Shown here: positions 49,040-55,992 of the stretch, in pieces
Numbering within the stretch: the stretch's first letter is position 1
Layout of the letters: every line of letters begins with the position of its first letter
NCBI GenBank assembly: GCA_036389155.1
Contig: DASVQN010000039.1
Coordinates: 1 to 64,000, forward strand
Reading direction: 5' to 3'
Source of the DNA: CADCVT01 sp036389155
GTDB lineage: Bacteria > Actinomycetota > Thermoleophilia > Solirubrobacterales > Solirubrobacteraceae
DNA length: 64,000 nucleotides
Made by a program: the position numbers and the translations under genes
The notes under the pieces: generated by a model
What the model saw: the letters and a program-made list of their open reading frames with translations, nothing else
Told to the model about the DNA's origin: nothing
The model's database searches: none

Positions 49040-49474
49040 CTACCAGAGGCCGTTGGCCGGGCAGGCGCCCTGGCCGTCGGTGTCGCAGTCGCGCGTCGGC
49101 GCGCCGCCACCGACCTTCGTGATCCGGAACTCGTTCCCGGACTTCGAGTGGCCCTTGATGACGTAGCCGTCGGCGACGGCACCGGTGACCTCCACCTTGC
49201 CGTTCGTGGAGCCGATGTCGAGGCCGGTCGTGCCGAGCTCGGCCGCCGTGTCGCACTTCTGGTAGTCCTGCGTGTCGGCGAAGCACGACTCGACCTGCGA
49301 GACGAGGTTGCGGGCGTCGGACTTGGCGGCCGCATCCTGGCCCTTCTTCTGCTGACCGAGGAAGGTCGGCAGGGCGATCGCGGCGAGGATGCCGACGATC
49401 AGGATGACGACCAGGAGCTCGATAAGGGTGAAGCCCTTCTCGTCCTGGGCGCGGGTGCGCAGCTTGTTGAGCAT
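49040..49474 (-). CDS. pilA: Major type IV pilin
   Basis: A 144-residue type IVa prepilin: RTRAQDEKG|FTLIELLVVILIVGILAAIALPTFLGQQ, with ideal cleavage and methylation sequence and Glu5. The mature domain is short, with four cysteines (ESCFADTQDYQKCDT, TRDCDTDGQGACPANG). The ATG at 49474 has a strong Shine-Dalgarno sequence (AGGAGGGG), unlike most genes here, in line with high expression. It is followed by a stable hairpin. Other prepilins downstream are larger and lack the full FTLIE consensus, so this is the likely major subunit. Confidence 0.88.
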   Translation of the reverse strand: MLNKLRTRAQDEKGFTLIELLVVILIVGILAAIALPTFLGQQKKGQDAAAKSDARNLVSQVESCFADTQDYQKCDTAAELGTTGLDIGSTNGKVEVTGAVADGYVIKGHSKSGNEFRITKVGGGAPTRDCDTDGQGACPANGLW

Positions 49475-49600
49475 GTGAACCGTTCCCCTCCTGGGGCTTG
49501 GCTTGGTTTGCTTTCCGCCAGACCCCAAGGTCCTGGCACGCCCCATTCGTCGGCCGGTTCGCTCGGGTCTTGAAGGACGCGGTGCGTTTGACCGGACAAC

Positions 49601-49621
49601 CGTCCAGTTGGCGACTGGACG
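49601..49621 (-). terminator. Hairpin after the PKD-domain gene
   Basis: CGTCCAGT and ACTGGACG form an eight-base-pair stem with a five-base loop, four bases after the stop of the gene at 49626-52406; minus-strand GTTGTCC follows. It separates the adhesin-like gene from the pilin gene. The remaining 120 bases before the pilin probably hold its promoter, though no clear -35/-10 pair was found. Confidence 0.55.
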
Positions 49622-49625
49622 CCGC

Positions 49626-52406
49626 TCAGCGGCGCAGCAGGACGACGCGGCTCAGAGCGACCTCACGGCCGTCCGCCGCGCGCGCGGCGGCGCGCACGAG
49701 CACGCGCACGCCTCCCGTGCCGCGCAGGGCGCGGCGGGTCTTCGCGGTGAGCTTGAGGCGGATGCGCTCCACCGTGCCCTCTGCCACCGGTACGGCCGTG
49801 CGGCCCACGACGACGGCCTTGCGCCCGAGGCGGAGCCTCTTGGCGTCGCGCGCGGCGACGCTCGCGGTGATCGAGCACCAGACGGCGACCTCGGAGCGGC
49901 AGGAGACGAGAAGGCCCCGCTGGACGACCAGGCGCGTGCGCTGGATGGCCGCGCCGCCGAGCCAGGCGCCGAACGGGCGCGCCGGATCCACGGGCGGTGG
50001 CGGGCCGTCCGCCGGGCCGCCGGCGGGCTGGGTCGGGTCCTCGCCGTCCGGCGCGGGACCGGCGCCCGGAGCGGTCGTTCCGGCGGGCGTGGTGGTCGTG
50101 CCGCCGGTGGTGCCGCCGCCGTCGTCCGGCGGGGGCGTCGAGCCGCCGCCGTCGCCCGGGTCGACCGGGTCCGGCTGCGCGACGACGAGCGCGAGCGTCT
50201 TCACGCCGGTGCCGCCGTCGTTGTCGGTGACGCGCACGCCGACCGTCGCGCTCCCGGCGTTGGCGAAGCTCGCCGTCGCGGTCGGCGTCATGCCGGTGTC
50301 GAGCTCGTAGCCGCCGTCGCCGTCGAGGTCCCACTGGTAGCGCGCGATCGTGCCGTCGGGGTCCATCGCCACCGCGTCGAGCTGCGTGGCCTCCCCCGCC
50401 TTCGGCGCGACCGGCGTCGCCGTCAGCGACGCGACCGGGAGCATGTTCCTGACGACGACGTTGACGCCGCCGACGGTCACGGCGCCGCTGGCGTCGGTGA
50501 CGCGCACCTTCACGGCGCGCGTGCCGGCCGTCGGCCAGCTCACGGTCCGCGTCGCGGGGCCGGCCGGCTCGAACGTGCCGTCGTTCTCGAGGTCCCACGC
50601 GAAGGTCAGCGGCCCCGCGTCGTCGGGGTCGGCGGAGGCCGAGGCGTCGAGCACGACGTCGCGGCGCAGCGAGACCGGGTTCGGCGTGGCCGTGGCGACG
50701 ACGATCGGCGCGCTGGTCACGGTGAAGGATCGCGTGCTGGTGGCGGTCTCGCCCTTGTCATCGGTGACGCGCACGCGGACGGTCTTCGGCCCCGGGGTCG
50801 TGAAGGTGTGGTCGAGCGTGGCCGCCGAGGACTTGCCGACGTCGTAGGTCCCGTCGTTGTTGAGGTCCCACTCGTACCAGTCGATCGTGCCGTCCGGATC
50901 GGCCGAGCCGGCGGCCGAGAGCGTCGTGACGCGGCCGGCGAGCGCGAGGCCGGGGTCGGCGATCGCGGCGACCGGCGGCCGGTTGCGCACGACGACCTGC
51001 ACCTGCGCCGTGCCCGCGGCGCCGTCCTCGTCGATCGCCCAGACGGTGACGTCGTACGTCTTCGGCCTGTCGAAGGTGACGTCGAGGTACGATGCGCCGC
51101 CGCTGGTGCGCTCAGGGGCGTTGCTGTCGAGCGCCCACTGGTACTCGACGACCGTGCCGTCGGGGTCGGCCGAGCCGGCGGCGTCCAGCCGCACGGTGTC
51201 GCCGGTCAGCGGGCTGGTCGGGCTCGCCGAGAGCTGCGCGACCGGCCGCTCGGTCACCGGCAGGCGCCGCTGCTCGACGTCCGTCAGCCCGTCGTTGTCG
51301 GTGATGCGCAGGCGGACCAGCACGCTCGTCTTGGCGGGGTACTGGCGCTTGACCTTGATGCGCAGCGGGTCCGAAGCGTCGACGGGCGTCGGGTCGTCGT
51401 CGTACTGGCCGTCGCCGTCGAGGTCCCACTCGTACTTGAGGATCTCGCCGTTGGCGTCCAGCGAGTCGCCGGCGTCGAACTCGACGACGTCGCCCGGCAG
51501 CGCGGGGTTCGCGCTCATCGTGAAGGCCGCCTTCGGGATGCCGACGCAGGCGGCGCGCGAGCCGTCCAGCCCCCACGGGCCGAGCGTCCCGGCCTCGCCG
51601 GCGACCTTGTCGGTGATCCGCAGCATCCACGTGCCGTTGAGCGCGTGCCCCTCGAGCGAGGCGAGGCTGTCGCGTGAGGGCATGCGGCCGCTGTAGGGCG
51701 CCATCAGCCCTGGGAGGACGCCGTCCGCGAAGACGGTGTCGGTCATGGTCGTGCCGCTGAGGCTGCCCGCCCCGGCGAGGACGACGACCTGGCCGTCGGG
51801 CGCCACGAGGGCGAGCTCGAGGTCGGACAGGCGCGGATGCGACAGCGAGCCGATCCGGACCTCCATCCGCTTGACGCGGGTGTTGCCGGGCACGTTCAGC
51901 TGGGCGTTCGTGACGCCGGGGACCGTCGCGCTCGCGTCGGCGAGCGCGACGCCGCCGAGCGAGTCGTAGGGCTGGGGCGGCGCCTCCGCACCGGTCGGAA
52001 CGAGGAACGAGACGCTGTCCTGGCCGCCCGTGGCGTCGATGCCGACGGTGAACGACAGGTTCGCGCCGCACGTCACGTCGGAGGCCAGGGCGCCCTCGAA
52101 GGGCCGGGTGTTGCGGGACGTCCCGCCCGCGGGTGCGCTCGCGAACGGCGCCGTGTCGGTGTCGAGGTCGACACCCGGCGTCGGCGTGAACAGCTTGCCC
52201 GTCGCGTTGTTCAGCGCGGTGACCGTCGAGAGCGTCTCGGTCAGCTGGAACGCGTCGCCGTGGTTGACGACGTCGTCGCCGTCGCCGCCGAGCGGGACGG
52301 CCTGCACCGCCACGTGGTCCAGGTCGAGGGCGGCGTCCGCCGCGGCGGGAACGGTCAGCGGGAGAAGGCAGGCGAGGACGGCCAGCGCGCGGGCGACGGT
52401 GAGCAT
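49626..52406 (-). CDS. Secreted protein with P-domain and PKD repeats
   Basis: A 926-residue exported protein. Signal peptide at residues 1-27 (ending AADA). About residues 150-270 form a proprotein-convertase P-domain (LNVPGNTRVKRMEVRIGSLSHPRLSDLELALVAPDG, LNGTWMLRITDKVAGEAGTLGPWGL). Five PKD-like domains follow (about 280-720), each with a YEWDLDGDG, YQWALDSN, YEWDLNNDG, FAWDLENDG or YQWDLDGDG strand. A Gly/Thr/Pro linker (720-790) and a basic beta-rich tail end it. No protease domain is present. P-domain plus PKD architecture suggests a surface adhesin or matrix protein. It lies directly upstream of the pilin in the same orientation. Confidence 0.83.
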   Translation of the reverse strand: MLTVARALAVLACLLPLTVPAAADAALDLDHVAVQAVPLGGDGDDVVNHGDAFQLTETLSTVTALNNATGKLFTPTPGVDLDTDTAPFASAPAGGTSRNTRPFEGALASDVTCGANLSFTVGIDATGGQDSVSFLVPTGAEAPPQPYDSLGGVALADASATVPGVTNAQLNVPGNTRVKRMEVRIGSLSHPRLSDLELALVAPDGQVVVLAGAGSLSGTTMTDTVFADGVLPGLMAPYSGRMPSRDSLASLEGHALNGTWMLRITDKVAGEAGTLGPWGLDGSRAACVGIPKAAFTMSANPALPGDVVEFDAGDSLDANGEILKYEWDLDGDGQYDDDPTPVDASDPLRIKVKRQYPAKTSVLVRLRITDNDGLTDVEQRRLPVTERPVAQLSASPTSPLTGDTVRLDAAGSADPDGTVVEYQWALDSNAPERTSGGASYLDVTFDRPKTYDVTVWAIDEDGAAGTAQVQVVVRNRPPVAAIADPGLALAGRVTTLSAAGSADPDGTIDWYEWDLNNDGTYDVGKSSAATLDHTFTTPGPKTVRVRVTDDKGETATSTRSFTVTSAPIVVATATPNPVSLRRDVVLDASASADPDDAGPLTFAWDLENDGTFEPAGPATRTVSWPTAGTRAVKVRVTDASGAVTVGGVNVVVRNMLPVASLTATPVAPKAGEATQLDAVAMDPDGTIARYQWDLDGDGGYELDTGMTPTATASFANAGSATVGVRVTDNDGGTGVKTLALVVAQPDPVDPGDGGGSTPPPDDGGGTTGGTTTTPAGTTAPGAGPAPDGEDPTQPAGGPADGPPPPVDPARPFGAWLGGAAIQRTRLVVQRGLLVSCRSEVAVWCSITASVAARDAKRLRLGRKAVVVGRTAVPVAEGTVERIRLKLTAKTRRALRGTGGVRVLVRAAARAADGREVALSRVVLLRR

Positions 52407-52471
52407 GTCCTACTGCGGATCGGCCGCGCGAGGCCGTCATTGAGGCGCAGCGGGGCGTCTCGACGAAGGTT

Positions 52472-52663
52472 TCAGGCCGCGGCGGGACCCTCGGGGCCGC
52501 CCTCGCGCCACCGCGCCTGGGCGTCGTGCCCCGGGCTCAGCCGGCCGGTCCCGTCGCACCACGGACAGGTGACCCGCTGCTGCGTGCCGCCGAGGTTCGA
52601 GATGACGCTGCCCGTCGCCCGGCAGGGCGGGCAGGGGATCTCGGCTGGCTCGTCGGCGGTCAT
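52472..52663 (-). CDS. Small DnaJ-type zinc-ribbon protein
   Basis: A 63-residue protein with two CxxC motifs, IPCPPCRATG and VTCPWCDGTG, matching the CxxCxGxG zinc repeats of DnaJ, which suggests one zinc-binding site. The rest is polar. Such short proteins accompany many actinobacterial genes without known function. It starts with ATG at 52663, 41 bases from the divergent epimerase gene. Stand-alone role unknown. Confidence 0.7.
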   Translation of the reverse strand: MTADEPAEIPCPPCRATGSVISNLGGTQQRVTCPWCDGTGRLSPGHDAQARWREGGPEGPAAA

Positions 52664-52704
52664 GGGCCGCGCGAGCGTACCGCTCGTGGGTAGGCTCCGC
52701 CCGC

Positions 52705-53628
52705 GTGAGGGTGTTCGTTGCCGGCGCGACCGGCGCCATAGGCCGCCCGCTCGTCCCGCGCCTGCTGGCCGCGGGCCACCACGTGACGGGCATGACGCGC
52801 TCCGAGGAGCGAGCCGCGGCGCTCCGCGCCGCCGGAGCCGACGCCGCCGTCTGCGACGTCTTCGACCAGGCCGCGCTCGACGCCGCGCTCGCCGCGGCCG
52901 AGCCCGAGGTGGTCGTCAACGAGCTGACCGACATCCCGCCGGCGCTCGACCCGCGCAGGTTTCGCGAGCAGATGCAGGGGCTCGAGAGGATCCGGCGCGA
53001 GGGCTACGCCAACCTCGTCAGAGCTGCGCAGGCGGCGGGCGCGCGGCGGATCGTGGCGCAGTCGATCGCGTTCGTCTACGAGCCCGGCGACGGCCCCGCG
53101 ACCGAGGACGACCCACCCTGGCACGACGGGCCCGAGCCGTTCGCCGAGACGCTGCGCGCGACCCTGACCGGCGAGCGTGCGGTGCTCGACGGGCCGCTGG
53201 AGGGGCTCGTGCTCCGGTACGGGTGGTTCTACGGGCCCGGCACGGCCTACGCCGCCGACGGCGCGCAGATAGAGATGATCCGGCGCCGGCGCTACCCGGT
53301 CGTGGGGTCCGGCGCGGGCGTCTCGTCGTTCATCCACGTCGACGACGCCGCCGACGCGACCGTCCTCGCGGTCGCCTCCGGCGCGACGGGGATCCTCAAC
53401 GTCGTCGACGACGACCCGGCGCCGCTGCGCGAGTGGCTGCCCGCCGTCGCCGAGCAGATCGGGGCGAAGAAGCCCTTCCGCGTGCCCGCGATCGTCGCGC
53501 GCGTCGCCGCAGGGCGGGTCGGCGTCGCGTTCACGACGCGGCAGCGCGGCGCGTCCAACGCGCGGGCCAAGGAGACGCTCGGGTGGACCCCGGCGCATCC
53601 GACCTGGCGCGGGACGCTCGGGACGTGA
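52705..53628 (+). CDS. NAD-dependent epimerase/dehydratase family protein
   Basis: A 307-residue extended short-chain dehydrogenase-like protein. The dinucleotide fold starts VFVAGATGAIGRPLVPRLLAAGH (GxxGxxG). RIVAQSIAFVYEP is in the position of the Ser/Thr-Tyr active-site segment but the YxxxK motif is not evident. RYGWFYGPGT and the late SFIHVDDAADATVLA follow the family. The substrate is not evident. The GTG start follows TAGGCT (52691-52696) by eight bases, and the stop overlaps the next gene (GTGA). Confidence 0.82.
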   Translation: MRVFVAGATGAIGRPLVPRLLAAGHHVTGMTRSEERAAALRAAGADAAVCDVFDQAALDAALAAAEPEVVVNELTDIPPALDPRRFREQMQGLERIRREGYANLVRAAQAAGARRIVAQSIAFVYEPGDGPATEDDPPWHDGPEPFAETLRATLTGERAVLDGPLEGLVLRYGWFYGPGTAYAADGAQIEMIRRRRYPVVGSGAGVSSFIHVDDAADATVLAVASGATGILNVVDDDPAPLREWLPAVAEQIGAKKPFRVPAIVARVAAGRVGVAFTTRQRGASNARAKETLGWTPAHPTWRGTLGT

Positions 53629-54527
53629 TCGGGCGCTACGCCCCGTCCCCCACCGGCACCCTGCACCTCGGGAACCTGCGGACGGCGCTGCTGGCCTGGC
53701 TGTTCGCGCGGTCGGCCGGATCGGCCTTCCTCATGCGGGTCGAGGACCTCGACGCCGGCCGCGTCCGCCCCGGGCTTTCCGAGGCGCAGCTGGCCGACCT
53801 CGCGGCGCTCGGGCTCGACTGGGACCCGCCGGTCGTCACGCAGTCCGAGCGGCTCGACGCGTACGCTGAGGCGATCGGCCGCCTCGACGCCCAGGGCGCG
53901 CTGTACCCGTGCTTCTGCACGCGCCGCGAGATCCGCGAGGCCGCGTCGGCGCCGCACGGCCCGCTGCCCGAGGGCGCCTACCCCGGCACGTGCCGCGAGC
54001 TGACGGCGGCCGCGCGCGCCGACCGCGAGCGATCCGGCCGCCCGCCGGCGCTGCGCCTGCGTGCCGGCGGCGAGCTCGTGGCGTACGAGGACCGCCTCCT
54101 CGGCCGCGTGGAGGCGGCGGTCGACGACGTCGTCGTGCGCCGCAACGGCGGCGCGCCCGCCTACAACCTGGCGGTGGTGGTCGACGACGCCGCACAGGGC
54201 GTCGAGGAGGTCGTGCGCGGCGCCGACCTCGCGCAGACGACGCCGCGCCAGATCCTCCTAGCGCACCGCCTCGCGCTGCCCGTCCCCGCCTACGCGCACG
54301 TCCCGCTCGTCCTCGGGCCGGACGGCGCGCGGCTGGCCAAGCGCCACGGGGCGGTGACGCTGGCCGACCGCGCCGCGCTCGGCGAGACGCCCGAGCAGGT
54401 CCGCGGCGAGCTGGCGGCGAGTGTGGGGCTGGCCGATCCGGGAGAGACCCCGAGCATGGACGAGCTGCTGGAGCGCTTCGACCCCGGCGCCCTGCCCACC
54501 CGGCCGAGCGTCCTGACGGCCACCTGA
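53625..54527 (+). CDS. gluQ: Glutamyl-Q tRNA(Asp) synthetase
   Basis: A 300-residue class I synthetase paralogue lacking the anticodon-binding domain. VIGRYAPSPTGTLHLGNLRTALLAWLFAR contains the HIGH-equivalent HLGN. A zinc site is CFCTRREI...YPGTC, and LAKRHGAVTLAD replaces KMSKS. GluQ attaches glutamate to queuosine at the wobble position of tRNA(Asp). The length and the missing C-terminal half distinguish it from GltX. Start and stop overlap neighbours (GTGA upstream, TGATG downstream). Confidence 0.92.
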   Translation: MIGRYAPSPTGTLHLGNLRTALLAWLFARSAGSAFLMRVEDLDAGRVRPGLSEAQLADLAALGLDWDPPVVTQSERLDAYAEAIGRLDAQGALYPCFCTRREIREAASAPHGPLPEGAYPGTCRELTAAARADRERSGRPPALRLRAGGELVAYEDRLLGRVEAAVDDVVVRRNGGAPAYNLAVVVDDAAQGVEEVVRGADLAQTTPRQILLAHRLALPVPAYAHVPLVLGPDGARLAKRHGAVTLADRAALGETPEQVRGELAASVGLADPGETPSMDELLERFDPGALPTRPSVLTAT

Positions 54528-54802
54528 TGCGCGCCGTCCGCATCGGCCTGCCGATCGTGATCTGCGTCGCCGGGATCGTCGCGATCGTCGTCGAGCCCAA
54601 CCGCAACGGCCTGGAGGGCGGTGGGCTGATCGTCAGCGCGGGCCTCTCCGTCTGGCTGCTCAACTGGCTGTACCGCGTCGGCGTCTCCGGCGAGCGCGAG
54701 CGCGACGACGAGGACGAGGCGCGCGACTTCTTCGACCGCCACGGCGTCTGGCCCGACGAGATCACGGCCGAGCGTCGCCGCGAGCTCGAGCGGCGGCCCT
54801 AG
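54527..54802 (+). CDS. Small two-helix membrane protein
   Basis: A 91-residue protein: TM1 RIGLPIVICVAGIVAIVV, a short loop PNRNGLEGGG, TM2 LIVSAGLSVWLLNWLYRVGV, and an acidic tail (ERERDDEDEARDFFDRHGVWPDEITAERRRELERRP). The ATG overlaps the gluQ stop (TGATG), so the two are co-translated. The tail may bind partners in the cytoplasm. No family name is known to me; short proteins with this layout are common in actinobacteria. Confidence 0.7.
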   Translation: MRAVRIGLPIVICVAGIVAIVVEPNRNGLEGGGLIVSAGLSVWLLNWLYRVGVSGERERDDEDEARDFFDRHGVWPDEITAERRRELERRP

Positions 54803-54812
54803 CGGGCGCAGG

Positions 54813-54818
54813 TACCCT
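54813..54818 (+). promoter_or_regulatory. -10 element before RNase D
   Basis: TACCCT lies six bases before the GTG at 54825. Hexamer and spacing are identical to those of the TIR cassette (TACCCT, six bases, start), again without a ribosome-binding site. Confidence 0.5.
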
Positions 54819-54824
54819 CGCCCG

Positions 54825-55982
54825 GTGGACCTTCAGACCCTCGCCGACCGCGCCCGCGAGACCGGGCGGCTCGGGATCGACACCGAGTTCATGGGCGAGG
54901 GCCGGTACCGCTCGCTGCTGTGCCTGGCGCAGGTCGCCGTCGAGCGGGGCGACGGCGAGTCCGACGTCGAGGTGCTCGACACGCTCGACCCGGCGCTCGA
55001 CCCCTCCCCGCTGGCGGAGGTCCTCGCCGATCCCGCCGTCGAGATCGTCATGCACGCCGGGCGCCAGGACGTCGCGCTGCTGCGGCGCACGTGGGAGACG
55101 ACGGTCACCAACGTCTTCGACACGCAGGTCGCCGCCGGCTTCACCGGCCGCGGCGCGCAGATGGGCTACGAGCCGCTGCTCGGCGACGTCCTCGGCGTGC
55201 GCCTGCGCAAGAGCGCGAGCTTCACGCGCTGGGACGTCCGCCCGCTCACCGACGAGCAGGTCAGCTACGCACGCGAGGACGTGCTGCACCTGATCCAGCT
55301 GGCCGACGCGCTGCAGCGCGAGCTCGAGGAGCGCGGCCGCCTGGAGTGGGCGCGGGAGGAGTGCCGCGCGCTGGAGGCGATCACCGACACGCGCGACCTC
55401 GACGTCGTCTTCGGCAAGCTGCCCCGCATCGGCGGCCTCGACCCGCCGGTCCGCGCGGTGGCGCGCGAGCTCGTCGAGTGGCGTGAGACGACGGCGCGCG
55501 AGAGCGACCGGCCGGTCTCCTCCGTCCTGCCCGACGCACCGCTGGTGGAGATCGCCCGGCGCCGCCCGCGCGACATCTCCCGCCTGCAGCAGATCCGCGG
55601 CCTCAACGAGCAGACGGTCCGCCGCCGCGGCCGCGACATCCTCGCCGCGGTCGAGCGCGGGCGCGAGCGCGAGCCGATCGGCCGCGACGGCGACAAGCCG
55701 ATCCCCTCCGACCCGCGCGACGGGCCGGCGATCGCGCTCTGCGAGTCGCTGACGCGCGCCCGCACCTACGAGGCGGGCATGGCGTACGAGCTGGTCGCCG
55801 CGCGCGCCGACCTCGAACGCATCGTCAAGGCGGCGCGGATCGGCGCCCCGGCGCCGGACGTCCGCACCCTGCGCGGCTGGCGGCGCGAGCTCGTCGGCAA
55901 CGAGCTGCTGGACCTGCTCGAGGGCCGCGTGGCGCTGAGCATCGGGAAAGATAGGCGCCTGCGCGTCGACCGCTCGGGTTAG
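54825..55982 (+). CDS. rnd: Ribonuclease D
   Basis: A 385-residue 3'-5' exoribonuclease for tRNA and other RNA ends. The DEDDy catalytic residues are in GIDTEFMGEG (Asp, Glu), VMHAGRQDVALL (Asp) and SYAREDVLHL (Tyr, Asp). A C-terminal HRDC domain follows (LVEWRETTARESDRPVSSVLPDAPLVEIARRRPRDISRLQQIRG), with a second degenerate HRDC-like region. A GTG start, predicted leaderless. Its TAG stop is part of the TAGGCT -10 of the next gene. Confidence 0.93.
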   Translation: MDLQTLADRARETGRLGIDTEFMGEGRYRSLLCLAQVAVERGDGESDVEVLDTLDPALDPSPLAEVLADPAVEIVMHAGRQDVALLRRTWETTVTNVFDTQVAAGFTGRGAQMGYEPLLGDVLGVRLRKSASFTRWDVRPLTDEQVSYAREDVLHLIQLADALQRELEERGRLEWAREECRALEAITDTRDLDVVFGKLPRIGGLDPPVRAVARELVEWRETTARESDRPVSSVLPDAPLVEIARRRPRDISRLQQIRGLNEQTVRRRGRDILAAVERGREREPIGRDGDKPIPSDPRDGPAIALCESLTRARTYEAGMAYELVAARADLERIVKAARIGAPAPDVRTLRGWRRELVGNELLDLLEGRVALSIGKDRRLRVDRSG

Positions 55983-55985
55983 GCT
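55980..55985 (+). promoter_or_regulatory. -10 element overlapping the rnd stop codon
   Basis: TAGGCT at 55980-55985 begins with the TAG stop of rnd and lies seven bases before the GTG of the phosphatase gene. Same start-proximal spacing as at 34492 and 10115. Leaderless transcription is predicted. Confidence 0.45.
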
Positions 55986-55992
55986 CGCGCAG

